A stretch of 64,000 nucleotides of DNA, taken from positions 248,001 through 312,000 of the forward strand of contig JAWKRG010000009.1 of assembly GCA_041389725.1 (NCBI GenBank), in the 5' to 3' direction. Of this stretch, positions 32,541 to 42,318 are shown piece by piece. Position 1 is the stretch's first letter, and every line of letters begins with the position of its first letter. Source of the stretch: Polyangiaceae bacterium. Lineage in GTDB: Bacteria; Myxococcota_A; Polyangia; Polyangiales; Polyangiaceae. The translations under genes were made by a program, and so were the position numbers. Under the pieces are notes generated by a model that saw nothing but the letters and a program-made list of their open reading frames with translations, searched no databases and was not told the origin of the DNA.

Positions 32541-33833
32541 GCAGCAGACCGTGGTCAGGTCCTTGCGCGCAACGCTTCCGGTCGGTGTGCTGAGACTGGG
32601 CAGACACGACGGCGCACTGGTGAAGGTGGGCGCCGTCGAGGTCGCCCAAAACGCATAGTCGCAAGCGCCAGGGTCGACCTTCGCCGACGTCTTGCACTGG
32701 CTGTCGTGAGCCATCGAGACCTGGGCCGTGCAGGCGCCCTTGGCCGTGCAGCTACAGGCCGTGCAATCGCGCGTGTCGTCGAAGCCCGTGTAGATCTGGA
32801 ACGACATCAGGTAGGGCGAGGGGCAGACGTGATCGCCGGCTCTCGCGATGCAAGCCTGGGCCGCGTAGGGTGGAGTGGCCGGCGGAATGCAAGCGGAGCC
32901 GGCGCCACAACTCGTGCCGGTGGTGGCACCGCCGCACAACGCGCGGTGCGGCGACCACTCTACCGCCGCTTTCGTGGTCTTGCCGGCGGCCGTCGCCGCG
33001 CAGCTCGCCTGCACTGCGAGTCCGTCGTAGCCGACGTCCCAGGCGCCGTCGCTGATATTCGGCAGCGGCGTGCAGCTGCTGTCGAGGGCAAGGCTCACCT
33101 TCTTCACTGCGCCACCGCTGCAGGCCCAGCCAGCCGTGTAGTATTTGGTGAACTTCGCGACGCACTTCACGTCCGTGGGCGCGCCGCAGACACACGACGG
33201 GCAAGAGGCGGGCGTGCCCGTCGCCGTCACGCCGCCTTCCGCAATGCGAGTAGGAAAGCCGGCGGGGCACGCCGGGGCCGGAGTCTCTCCGGTGTAGAAG
33301 AGGAGAGGACCGCTCCAACCACTTGGTGGCGCTGCGGCACAGCGATAGCCCTTGGCGATACAGATTGGATCGGCGCAATCGGCCTGGCCATTGCCATCGT
33401 CGTCGACGCCGTTGTTACAGATCTCCGCTCCGCCGATTGGTGCGTCCGGACCCCCATCGTCGAGATCCGGTGGATGTCCGCCCGTGCCCGCGTCTTGGTA
33501 GACGCCTCCCAGCCCCGTGGCGCCACCGTGCTCGATCGGAAGCACGCCGCCGGTCCCACCGCTTGGTGCGGCATCCGCGCTTGCTCCTCCGCTCGTGCCG
33601 CCTGAACCACTCTCGCCACCCGCGCCGGCAAGCTGAACGGTGTTGGGATCCCCGCCGCCCACCAGCTCGTCGTCGGTCGAAGCCGTGAAGCTGCAGGCAG
33701 CCGCGAGTGCAGTGAGCGCAATCCCAAAGCCCACTTGCTGGCGGTGGGCGATGCCGGACCAGCGGTTGGGCACGGCAGACCACTGCGTTGCGGGGGAGTT
33801 CGCTTTTTGTGCGGCTTGCGGGAGTCGGCTCAT
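32535..33833 (-). CDS. Cysteine-rich lipoprotein with Gly/Ser linker
   Basis: About 432 residues from ATG 33833, with a long basic n-region and lipobox ALAAAC (Cys 47). Residues 60-150 are Gly/Ala/Asp-rich linker. A calcium-type NNGVDDDGNG stretch follows at about residue 148, as in many myxobacterial surface proteins. The remaining 270 residues have around 22 cysteines, most of them in pairs (SCPSCVC, DCTACSCTAKGAC), suggesting disulfide-rich folds. The domain is not a family I recognise. The start is divergent from the TamA-like gene across 112 bases; the stop overlaps glnE tail to tail. Confidence 0.75.
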
Positions 33834-33945
33834 GGTGATTTCACTGTCACTGCAATCAGCGTGCCGCGCACGCGGCGCAGATCCCCGGGTGGGCCAACCA
33901 GATGTGACCAATGAGCCGCTGAGGGTGGACTAGGCTGGTGCCGCC

Positions 33946-35991
33946 TTGAGCCGCGTCCTGCTCGTCTCCTCCCTGTGGGAGCTCTGGAAGCGCTCGTGCG
34001 CTGCGGCGCTCGTTTGCGCAGTAGTGGTGATCGGCCTGGCCGGCTGTCACCACGAGCGACCGGAGCGGTTGCCCGGCGAGACGGACATCCTCGTGACCTC
34101 CGTGGAAATCGAGAGCAGCGACGGACGTGACTTGAAGCTCGCGCATGCCGAGTTGTTCATGCTGCTCGGGCTGCGCAAAGGCAACGCCCTCGTCACGCAT
34201 CGCTACTTCAACGAGTTTCGCCTGGCGGAAGATCGCCGACGTCTCGTGTCTTGGTGGCAGAGCTTCGGCTACTTCGACGTGGAGGTCGAGGAGCCGAAGC
34301 TGACTTGGGCGCCGGACAAGAAGAGCGTTGCCGTGCAGTGGCGCCTGAAAGAAGGGCAGCCCTACCACATCGGTTCGGTGACCCTGCGCCATGTGCCCGA
34401 GGAGCACCGAGCGGCCATCGCCGGACTCGTTCCCTTCAAGGTCGGCGACACCATCGATCTAGAAGAGTACCGACTGGCGCGCATGACCATGGCCGAGCAC
34501 TTGCAGCGCCAAGGTTTCGGTCACGCCAAGGTCTTCAGCCGCACTTGGGTCGACAAGGAAAAGAAACAGCTGCACTGGTTCTATTTGGCGGATCCCGGAC
34601 CGAAAACCCGCATTGGCAAGGTGGTGGTCGAAGGCGCGCATCGCATTCCAGAGCAGGACGCGACCTGGCGGGCAGGCCTACGATCGGGCGAGCCGTACTC
34701 CTTGGCGCTGAAGGAAAAGGCCGAACTCGACATGGTCGACTCCGGGAGCTACGCGTCTGCGGCGATCAAGCCGGACGCCGACGTGGACCGCGTGCTGCCC
34801 GGCGATCGCCCGGACACCGGAGGCGACATCAGCGACGCGCAAGTGGACGCCGAGGGCAACCTGATCCCACGCAAGCTGGACGACGTCGTGAACATGCGCC
34901 TGGTCGTGGTCGAGGCACCGCGGGTGCAGCTACGCATGCGGGCCGGAGCGGAAGCCGATCCGACGCGCGGTGACGCCTACGTTGGCGCGCGCCTGTGGCT
35001 GCGCGACGTCTTCGGTCCGTATCACCATCTCATCTTCGACGGCCGCGTCGGCTACGGCCTGGCGTGGAGTGACGACGAGGACGAGCTGTCCGGTCCCTAC
35101 GGCGAAGCCCTGGCGCGCTACGTCAAGAGCGGCATGTTCGGCCGCATCGGGGACTTTCGTCTCAGCGGCCGCTACCGGGACTTGCTCTATCCGGGCTTCC
35201 AGTTGCGGGAGATCGCGGCGGGACCCGGGATTCGCTCTACGCTGGCACCGGGCTTCTTCCTCGAGTTCGACGCGCTATTTCGCTACGAAACGACGGCGCA
35301 CTTCGGGGGCTTCACCGATGCCGTGCGTGACCAGTTCGATCTCCCCGCGGACGACACCAAGCTCGGGGAGCTATCGAGCAGCCTCGTCTGGGACGCGCGC
35401 AACGATCCCGTCGAGGCACGCTCAGGCCACTTGATGCAGCTCGCCTTGGCAGGCGCACCCGGCGGCGCCCTCGGCACCGAGCGCTACTTGCGCCTCGATC
35501 CCGAGCTACGCGGCTACGTGCCCTTCGGGCCCAATTGGTCGCTGGGCGCACGCCTCTCGGGCGCGTGGGTGTTGCTAGACGACGGCGCGGTGCCCGTCAG
35601 CGTGCGCACTTTCGGCGGTGGCGCTTTCGATCATCGCGGCTTCGGCCGCTTGCGGCTCTCACCTGAGGCGCCCTGCGCGCCCGGTGCGTCGTGCACGGAC
35701 GAATTCGTCGGTGGCAAGAGCCAAGCCCTCGGTAGCGTCGAGCTGCGCTTTCTGCCCTTTCGCAAACAGTTCGGCTTGGCCGTCTTCGGCGATGCGGGCG
35801 GAGTGGGTACGAAAGAAAACCCCCTCGAAGACGGTGTGGCCGCCGCCGTCGGCTTCGGACCGCGGCTCCGTCTCTGGTACCTGCCGATCGCGGTGGATTT
35901 CTCCGCGCGCGTGCTGAACCACGGCGAAACCGAGCCCTTCGACGAGTGGTCCACTTACTTGCTATTCTTGCGCATCGGAGAGGCGTTTTGA
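33946..35991 (+). CDS. tamA: TamA/BamA-like Omp85 outer-membrane protein with lipobox
   Basis: A 681-residue Omp85-family protein. Residues about 45-330 contain POTRA-type repeats with alternating beta-alpha-beta patterns (YFDVEVEEP, QGFGHAKVFSRTW, KVVVEGAHRI). Residues about 350-681 form the beta barrel, with the conserved RGFG-type element (FDHRGFGRL) near the end and a final strand ending RIGEAF. The N-terminus ends in a lipobox IGLAGC (Cys 34) rather than an ordinary signal cleavage site, which is unusual for a barrel protein. The start is a TTG at 33946. The stop overlaps the tamB start as TTGA. It is expected to insert or assemble outer-membrane proteins together with TamB. Confidence 0.88.
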   Translation: MSRVLLVSSLWELWKRSCAAALVCAVVVIGLAGCHHERPERLPGETDILVTSVEIESSDGRDLKLAHAELFMLLGLRKGNALVTHRYFNEFRLAEDRRRLVSWWQSFGYFDVEVEEPKLTWAPDKKSVAVQWRLKEGQPYHIGSVTLRHVPEEHRAAIAGLVPFKVGDTIDLEEYRLARMTMAEHLQRQGFGHAKVFSRTWVDKEKKQLHWFYLADPGPKTRIGKVVVEGAHRIPEQDATWRAGLRSGEPYSLALKEKAELDMVDSGSYASAAIKPDADVDRVLPGDRPDTGGDISDAQVDAEGNLIPRKLDDVVNMRLVVVEAPRVQLRMRAGAEADPTRGDAYVGARLWLRDVFGPYHHLIFDGRVGYGLAWSDDEDELSGPYGEALARYVKSGMFGRIGDFRLSGRYRDLLYPGFQLREIAAGPGIRSTLAPGFFLEFDALFRYETTAHFGGFTDAVRDQFDLPADDTKLGELSSSLVWDARNDPVEARSGHLMQLALAGAPGGALGTERYLRLDPELRGYVPFGPNWSLGARLSGAWVLLDDGAVPVSVRTFGGGAFDHRGFGRLRLSPEAPCAPGASCTDEFVGGKSQALGSVELRFLPFRKQFGLAVFGDAGGVGTKENPLEDGVAAAVGFGPRLRLWYLPIAVDFSARVLNHGETEPFDEWSTYLLFLRIGEAF

Positions 35992-38900
35992 GCAAGAGTG
36001 GCGACCTGAGGACTGAGCTGTCCCGTGGGCGCCGCGTGGTGCGCTGGGCATTGCGGGGCGCGCTCGGCATGTTCGCGCTCGTCGCGCTACTAGTGGGTCT
36101 GCTCCACACCGGCCCCGGTCAGCGCCTGCTCCGCGCCCGCGTCGAAGCTGCCCTGAACGCGAAGATGAACGGCAGCGCGAGCATCGGCGACTTGCGACTT
36201 TCGCTGTTCTCGGGGCTTCACCTGACCGGTTTGTCCTTGAAGGACGCCACGGGCAAGGAGGTCGTGTCGGTTCAGGAGCTCCGCGTCGAGCTGTCGCCGA
36301 GCAAGCTCCTCAGCGGTGAAGTGGCGGTCGACCTGTTGCGTGTGCACGGCGTCCGCTTGGCCTTGAGCGAGGTCGAAGGCGGCGGTACCAATATCGGTAC
36401 CCTGTTCAAGAAGACCCCGCCGAAGCCGTCGACGGGGCCCAGCAAGAAGAGCAAACGTCGCATCAGCGTCGGTCGCATCGAGATCGACGACGTGGCCGTG
36501 ACGCTCCACAAGTTGGACGGCTCGTCGCTGGCCGTGTCCGACGTTGCGGTGCAGGGAAAACTCACGGCCGTCCCCGACGACAAGACCGTTCAGCTCGAGC
36601 TGGCGAGCATCAAGCTCGGCCTCGAACGCAAGAACGCAGCGATGAAATTGGCGCTGAAGGAGTTCGAGACTTCCTTGGGTGTGGATCTGGTCGGGGGAGC
36701 AGGCAAGGTCAAGCTCGGGCGTACGTCCGCCAAGCTGTCCCTCGTGCGACCCGAACGTCCGCCCTTTGCCACGCCGATCTCCTTCGAAGGCGTGGAGCTG
36801 GACGTCGACAAGGCGTCGCTCTCGGCGAGCCTCGAGCGCCTCGCGGCTGGGCTTGCGCTGCTCGACTCCCTCAAGCTCAGCGGAGGCAGCCAGGGGGGCG
36901 CGCTGACCGGAGAGCAAAGTGCGGTGATCGCGGGTCTGACCCTGTCCAAAGACAAGGTCAACGCGCTGCTGGGCAAAGAGCTACTCCTCGCCGACGTCAC
37001 GATCACTGCCGACCTGCGCGGCCCTCCGGAAAAGGTCGCCATCAACCTCGAAGTCGGCACGGCGGGAGGCAAGTTGCGGCTGACGGGTCACGTCGACGTG
37101 TCGAAGCTCGATCGCCCCGCCTACGACATCGCCCTCGAAGGCAACGAGTTGATGAGCGAAAAGGTGGTCAAGAGCCAGGCGCCAGCCGTGCACGTCGAGA
37201 AGATCACGCTCAAGGTGCGCGGTAGCGAGATCAAGAAGGAGCGCATCGACGCCGACGTCAGCCTCGGCATCCAGAACGTGAGCGCCAAGGGGCTCACCTT
37301 GAAGCGGCTGGAGCTGACCGGTCGCTACGAGCGCGGAACCGTCAAGATCAAGTCGCTGATCGTGGAGGGGCTGGGGCAGAAGCTCGAGGCCGAGGGTTCC
37401 TTCGTGATCGCCAGCCGTGAGCTTTCCCTGGTGCTGCGGCCTTCGGGGGACATCGGCAAGGTGCTCGCCGCGCTCTCGGCGGCGGGCATCAAGATCAAGA
37501 CCAAGCTGCCGCCGGGGGGTGTGGTGCTGTTGCCCGATGAAACCCGTATTGCGGTGCGCGGCAACCTCAACGACAAGCTCGTCGCCCAAGTAGAAACCGC
37601 GACCGTGCGTGTGGGTGGGGGTAGCATTCGCTTGACCGGTGAAGCCGATCTGAACCGCACGACGCCGGATGCCGAGGGCAAGTCGAAGTTCACTCTCGCG
37701 GGCTTTTCTGGCGACGTTCGCTTCAACTCCGTGGGGCTGGCGTCCATCCTGCGCCTTCGCGGCAAACGCCTGGAGGGCTACGACGGTCGTATCAATGGAC
37801 GCGTGCAAGTGTCGGGTACGAAGACCGAGCCCAAGGCCAAGATCGACCTCAGCCTGAAGACGGCGCCGGATTCCTCCGGAAGGCGGCGCGCCGCGCTGGT
37901 CACCCAGATCAAAGGCGACTTGAACGCGCGACGCTTGGTGCTCGAAGTCGACGCGGACCGAGTCGCTGGCGGTGGCGACCGCAGTGACGTCGTGGCCCTC
38001 GACGTCGACGTGCCCCTGGACTTGGCGGGCAAACGCCTGCGAAGAGACGGTCGCCTCGCGGTGAAGCTGGACCTGCCGCGGCGCAAGCTCTCCACCTTGC
38101 ACGACGTGCTGCCCGACTCGGTCACGGTGAAGCTGCTGAAGTATCCGGATGCCGAGGTCGAAGGCCATGCCGACATTCACGGCACCGCCAATCGTCCGCA
38201 GGGAGATTTCGCCCTGCAGCTCGACACGGAGCTGCCGCTGATCGCGGAGCCGGGCGGCCATCAACGTCTGGCGATCAAGGGGCAGGTGAGCGCTGGGGAT
38301 CAGGGGCCGAAGGTTGCGAGCACCATCGACGCATGGCTCGACCATCGCAAACAGACGCTACTGAGCGGCAAGATCGACGCCGACGTGCAGCGAGCCAAGA
38401 AGGACGTCGATTGGCGCGCGTCCTTGCAGTTGACGCCGCCCGCACTGGAGGAGCTGCCGTCGCGTCTGCGCCGCCCAGGGCTCAAAGGACGCGTGGCGCT
38501 CAACGCGAACTTGGCCGGCAACAAGCGCGACGTGACGGGCCGCGTGTCCCTCGACGGAAAAGGAATCCACAAGGGCGAGCTCGGCCCGCTGGACCTGGAC
38601 GCCAAGGTCGATCTCGGCGCCGATGCGACGCACCTGGAGGCAAATCTCGACGCCGCGGGCGGCCGCGCGCTGGAGCTGCGCGGCACCCTGGGCGTGGCGG
38701 GGAAGAACTTGATCCCCACGGCGAAGGAGCGACGGCTCGGGGATCCGACGGTGAATGCGACCCTGGACGTCGTGCGTCGGCCTTTGCGGCAGTACGGAGC
38801 GCTGCGTCCCAAGCTCGCCAAGGCTCCGGGTGAGATCGCGGGGCGCGTGGTCGTGAGTGGCACTGCCAAGCAGCCGCTGCTCGAGGGCGACGTAGCGCTC

Positions 38901-40613
38901 GACCGGTTCACGACCCTGGCCGGTACGCCCGGTCGCGCGGGCGTCCACCTGCGGGCGAGCGAGGACGCCCTGGCGCTGCACGTGGATCTCGGCCTGCCTC
39001 GCGGCAGCGACGCACCGGTGTCGGTGCGGGTGAACGCACCGCGCGCGGAAACGCTTGCATTGCTCAAGGCGCCGGACGACGCCACGCGGGCCCTGGACGT
39101 GCGGGCGACCGCTCGGGCAAAGGACGTGTCGCTGAAGACCTTGGTGCCGAAGTCACTGCTCGAGGGCAAGGGCGTGGACGTCGAAGGCGCCTTGAACTGG
39201 AACATGGACGGACGGTTTCAGCTGAGCGCCAAAGGCAAGACGCGCAAGATGGATCACGGGAGCTTGCGTGGAGCGCTTTCGATCGATCGCGCCAGCGCGT
39301 CGCTTTTTGGCGGCAAGCGCCGATACCATGACGTTCGCCTGACCCTGAAGAGCGATGACCAAGCACTGTCGCTCGAAGAGCTGAGTTTGGCTGAGCGTGA
39401 TCTGCAAAAGTCGCGGCGAAGCCTGAAGCTGAGCGCCCGCGTGCCTTGGCGCGATCTGCGCCCCGAGCGGGTGGAACTGTCCCTGGCCGCCAAGGACTGG
39501 CTTCTGTTCGGCGGTTCCACCCTGGGAAGTCCCGATGCTCCGCGCGCCGCCCTCACCAGTCGCATCGACGTCAAGGGGGAGCTTGGCGGTCAGCGGCGTC
39601 AGGTCTACGTCACCGTGCGCGAATTGGATCTGAACATGCCGGATCGCTTCAACCGCGCGCACTGGCCCGAGGACACCCACCTTGGCGACGTCATGGTCTT
39701 GGGCGACGAAGGCGTGGCTCTTGGCAAGCTCCCGGTGCCCGAGGCGGTGAAGAACGGAACCGTGAACGACAAGCCGCCGCCTGCGCCGTCGGCGGACTCG
39801 ATCGCGGGCGGCACGGACGTTCATCTCTCCATCCTTCCGCGGGCTCACATCGAAAAGCCGCCCTTCGAACTCTACGCTCACGGCAGCCTGGTCGCGAAGA
39901 TCCGTCCTGGGCTGGCCTTCCCGGAGATCCGCGGCGAGTTGCCGCTCACCGGTGGCGCCATGAGCCTGGGCGGCAGGCTGCATCCCATTGCCAAGGGCAA
40001 GAAGAGCCGCATCGTGTTCGATGAGCGCAGCCCGCGGGGGCGCATGGAAACGCATCTGCTGCGGGAGGCGGAGGTGGCGGCGATGCGAGACGTGTCCAAG
40101 GCCAGCGCCGAGGGCGACACGGTGCGCCTCTATCTGGAGGGACCAATCGGCAAGCCCGTCAGCAAGGTCAACGGCGCCGCCAACGCGGATCTGTGGGACA
40201 TGCTGCCCGTGTACAACGCGGGACGCGTGAAGTGGACGAGCCAGCCCGACCTGGCGGCGAGCAGCGCCGTGCAGATCCCGCGGCAATACGACGTGATTCT
40301 GATCAGCTACATGGCCGTGAATCTCCCGCACAACTTGTTCCTCGATCGGATCAACGCCTGGTCCGACCCGGACGACGCGCGACGGGGCTACGGTCAGGTG
40401 CGTCACCTCGAAGCCGAGCGCAGCAGCAAGAGCGGCAAGACACGCGTCGTGACCACGGCGCGCCCGCCGAGCGCGGGCCGCAGCGACGCGGAGTTCGAGC
40501 TGGACTACATGTTCGTCAACGGCGCACGCACAAAAGCCGGCGTCGGGGTAGCAGTGGGCAACCGCGTCGGCGGTGGCCCCGCCCTTTTCTTCGACTGGTC
40601 CAGCGAAGACTGA
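35988..40613 (+). CDS. tamB: TamB-like translocation/assembly module protein
   Basis: A 1541-residue AsmA/TamB-family protein. A basic N-terminus and one membrane helix at about 25-43 anchor it in the inner membrane. The rest is a very long beta-rich periplasmic domain of repeated short strands, like the groove-shaped TamB and related lipid-transfer bridge proteins. The C-terminal 300 residues hold the DUF490-type domain. The start is TTG 35988, which overlaps the TamA-like TGA as TTGA, preceded by GGAGAGG four bases upstream. The coupling and order fit a TamAB module for outer-membrane protein or lipid delivery across the periplasm. Confidence 0.9.
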   Translation: MSKSGDLRTELSRGRRVVRWALRGALGMFALVALLVGLLHTGPGQRLLRARVEAALNAKMNGSASIGDLRLSLFSGLHLTGLSLKDATGKEVVSVQELRVELSPSKLLSGEVAVDLLRVHGVRLALSEVEGGGTNIGTLFKKTPPKPSTGPSKKSKRRISVGRIEIDDVAVTLHKLDGSSLAVSDVAVQGKLTAVPDDKTVQLELASIKLGLERKNAAMKLALKEFETSLGVDLVGGAGKVKLGRTSAKLSLVRPERPPFATPISFEGVELDVDKASLSASLERLAAGLALLDSLKLSGGSQGGALTGEQSAVIAGLTLSKDKVNALLGKELLLADVTITADLRGPPEKVAINLEVGTAGGKLRLTGHVDVSKLDRPAYDIALEGNELMSEKVVKSQAPAVHVEKITLKVRGSEIKKERIDADVSLGIQNVSAKGLTLKRLELTGRYERGTVKIKSLIVEGLGQKLEAEGSFVIASRELSLVLRPSGDIGKVLAALSAAGIKIKTKLPPGGVVLLPDETRIAVRGNLNDKLVAQVETATVRVGGGSIRLTGEADLNRTTPDAEGKSKFTLAGFSGDVRFNSVGLASILRLRGKRLEGYDGRINGRVQVSGTKTEPKAKIDLSLKTAPDSSGRRRAALVTQIKGDLNARRLVLEVDADRVAGGGDRSDVVALDVDVPLDLAGKRLRRDGRLAVKLDLPRRKLSTLHDVLPDSVTVKLLKYPDAEVEGHADIHGTANRPQGDFALQLDTELPLIAEPGGHQRLAIKGQVSAGDQGPKVASTIDAWLDHRKQTLLSGKIDADVQRAKKDVDWRASLQLTPPALEELPSRLRRPGLKGRVALNANLAGNKRDVTGRVSLDGKGIHKGELGPLDLDAKVDLGADATHLEANLDAAGGRALELRGTLGVAGKNLIPTAKERRLGDPTVNATLDVVRRPLRQYGALRPKLAKAPGEIAGRVVVSGTAKQPLLEGDVALDRFTTLAGTPGRAGVHLRASEDALALHVDLGLPRGSDAPVSVRVNAPRAETLALLKAPDDATRALDVRATARAKDVSLKTLVPKSLLEGKGVDVEGALNWNMDGRFQLSAKGKTRKMDHGSLRGALSIDRASASLFGGKRRYHDVRLTLKSDDQALSLEELSLAERDLQKSRRSLKLSARVPWRDLRPERVELSLAAKDWLLFGGSTLGSPDAPRAALTSRIDVKGELGGQRRQVYVTVRELDLNMPDRFNRAHWPEDTHLGDVMVLGDEGVALGKLPVPEAVKNGTVNDKPPPAPSADSIAGGTDVHLSILPRAHIEKPPFELYAHGSLVAKIRPGLAFPEIRGELPLTGGAMSLGGRLHPIAKGKKSRIVFDERSPRGRMETHLLREAEVAAMRDVSKASAEGDTVRLYLEGPIGKPVSKVNGAANADLWDMLPVYNAGRVKWTSQPDLAASSAVQIPRQYDVILISYMAVNLPHNLFLDRINAWSDPDDARRGYGQVRHLEAERSSKSGKTRVVTTARPPSAGRSDAEFELDYMFVNGARTKAGVGVAVGNRVGGGPALFFDWSSED

Positions 40614-40741
40614 CGCAGGGGCCGACGCTGCCCCGTCGAGGGCTAGCTCACGAGAAGCCGCGGAAACTGCGAAGCCGCACCCAGGAGGCTGCTCTCTTTT
40701 CGCTCAAGTCGTGACGGCGCGTGCCGCTCTTCTGAGTTGTC

Positions 40742-41941
40742 GTGCGCTATCTCCACAATCGGCTCCTGCTCTCGACGTTGATGCCGTTGGTGGGACTGAG
40801 CACCCTGCGAACGGCGCGGGCTCAGTCGGTTCCGCCGCTGCGCCAGTCCCTGGCTCCAAAACGCGAGGAAGAAGAAGCAGAAAACCCATACCTCACGGGC
40901 ACCTGGGGCGGCGCTCGGTCTTGGCTGGAGGAGCACGGCGTCGACATCCAGGGCACTTACACGGCGGACGCCTTTGCGCGCGTCGCCGGTGGGCCGGAGA
41001 CGGACCGGCCCTACGCCTATCTCGGGAGCAGTGACGCCTCCGTCGACGTCGACACCGGCGCGCTCGGCGCGTGGGATGGCGGGACCCTCGAGCTGCGCTT
41101 CAAGGAGCTTCACGGCGAAGGGCTCACGGAAGCGCACTTGGGCGGCCTTCAACCCGTGAGCAACCTCGAGGCCGATCGCTACGTCACCTTGGCCGAGTAT
41201 TGGTATCGGCAAGAGTTCGTTGGCGGAGCACTGGCGCTCAAGGTGGGGCGACAAGAGGCCAACGTCGACTTCGCCGCCAGTGACTACGCCGGCACGCTGA
41301 TCAATGCCTCCTTTGGCGTGTTTCCCACGTTGGAATTGTCGACCTATCCGGACTGGGCGCTGGGGGCGGCGGCCTTCGCGACGCCCGTCGAAGCGCTCAC
41401 GCTGCAGGTGGGGGTGTTCGACGGCGAGCCGGACGGGAAGAAGCCGCTGGGCGGAACGCGCGTGTTCCGCGCCGACACGGAGCGCCTCTATGTGGGCGAG
41501 ATCCAGCTGCATTCAGCGCCCATCTTCGCGGGCCCGCCCGGCACACTGCGGCTCGGCGGATTCCGCCACGGGGCGAGCTACGGCGGCTACGCCATCTTCG
41601 ACCACCAGATTTGGCAATCCGAGCCGAGCGTGGGCGTGTTCGTCCAGATCGGTCTCGCGCCCCAGGACCAGACCGAGACGTGGCTCTACTCGGGCACGGG
41701 ACTCGCGCTCACGGGCTTGGTCCCGGGTCGCGACGAGGACGTGCTGTCCCTCGGCGTGGCGCGGGTCCAGGTATCCCCCGAGCTGGAGGATGCCGAAACC
41801 GTGGTCGAACTCGCCTACGAAGCATTCGTGACGGGCTTCGTCAGCGTGAAACCCACGCTGCAGTACATCGACAATCCAGGCGGGCAGCGCCAAACGCCGT
41901 CGGCGCTGGTGACCGGCCTGCGCGCGGTGATTACACTCTAG
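40742..41941 (+). CDS. OprB-family carbohydrate porin
   Basis: A 399-residue outer-membrane porin. A signal peptide ends in ARAQ, and a short Glu-rich stretch (residues 38-46) is followed by the OprB signature GTWGGARSWLEEHGV with DIQGTYT. The rest is an alternating amphipathic beta barrel with Gly/aromatic girdles, ending in a strand LRAVITL. OprB porins admit glucose and other sugars. The GTG at 40742 follows a 128-base gap after tamB; an upstream ribosome-binding site is not clear. The next gene starts 10 bases after its stop, so they are co-transcribed. Confidence 0.88.
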   Translation: MRYLHNRLLLSTLMPLVGLSTLRTARAQSVPPLRQSLAPKREEEEAENPYLTGTWGGARSWLEEHGVDIQGTYTADAFARVAGGPETDRPYAYLGSSDASVDVDTGALGAWDGGTLELRFKELHGEGLTEAHLGGLQPVSNLEADRYVTLAEYWYRQEFVGGALALKVGRQEANVDFAASDYAGTLINASFGVFPTLELSTYPDWALGAAAFATPVEALTLQVGVFDGEPDGKKPLGGTRVFRADTERLYVGEIQLHSAPIFAGPPGTLRLGGFRHGASYGGYAIFDHQIWQSEPSVGVFVQIGLAPQDQTETWLYSGTGLALTGLVPGRDEDVLSLGVARVQVSPELEDAETVVELAYEAFVTGFVSVKPTLQYIDNPGGQRQTPSALVTGLRAVITL

Positions 41942-41950
41942 GAGCACTCG

Positions 41951-42211
41951 ATGAAGCAGAAGAAACGCTCGTCCATCGCACCCCTCGCTCTTGCCGGCGT
42001 GTGCCTGAGCGGACTCGCCGAGCCAGCGGTGGCCGCCCCCAAGACGTCAGAGTGGTCCTGCGTCGCTTCGGCGAAGTTCCGAGGCCACTACGTCGGAACG
42101 GCATGGAAGACGGCGCAGACCCGGAGCGAAGCAGCAGAGCAGGCGAAGAACGCCTGCTCCAGTCGTGCCGGCTCCCGTACGTGTACGGTGCGGCGCTGCT
42201 ATCAAGACTGA
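41951..42211 (+). CDS. Small secreted cysteine protein
   Basis: An 86-residue protein with a basic N-terminus, a hydrophobic segment and a cleavage site near AVA-A at residue 28. The mature 58 residues carry four Cys (WSC, NAC, RTC, RRC), enough for two disulfides. The start has AGGAG seven bases upstream. It follows the OprB-like porin by 10 bases and is probably co-transcribed. Function unknown. A large hairpin follows its stop. Confidence 0.72.
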   Translation: MKQKKRSSIAPLALAGVCLSGLAEPAVAAPKTSEWSCVASAKFRGHYVGTAWKTAQTRSEAAEQAKNACSSRAGSRTCTVRRCYQD

Positions 42212-42217
42212 GGGACC

Positions 42218-42305
42218 GCGCGGCGTCGCCGCGTGGCCGTCGTCGAGAGTGAGGGGGCGCGCGCAGCCGTCGTTGAAGGTGAGGGGCCACGCGGCGACGC
42301 CGCGC
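42218..42305. terminator. Bidirectional hairpin between convergent genes
   Basis: A perfect 21-base inverted repeat (42218-42238 and 42285-42305) around a 46-base spacer, between the small secreted gene and the MCP gene, which end toward each other. The spacer and arms also contain two 21-base direct copies (42236-42256 and 42266-42286) that differ at three positions. There is no clear T run, so it could stop transcription from either side through a hairpin, or simply be a GC-rich repeat. Confidence 0.55.
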
Positions 42306-42318
42306 AGCCCCTTTGAAC

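Noticed and set aside
36981..38345. Minus-strand frame of 454 codons over tamB
   Set aside because: Antisense shadow in a GC-rich gene; no domain and no ribosome-binding site.
39153..40406. Minus-strand frame of 417 codons over tamB
   Set aside because: Same reason; the tamB frame continues through with typical TamB beta repeats.
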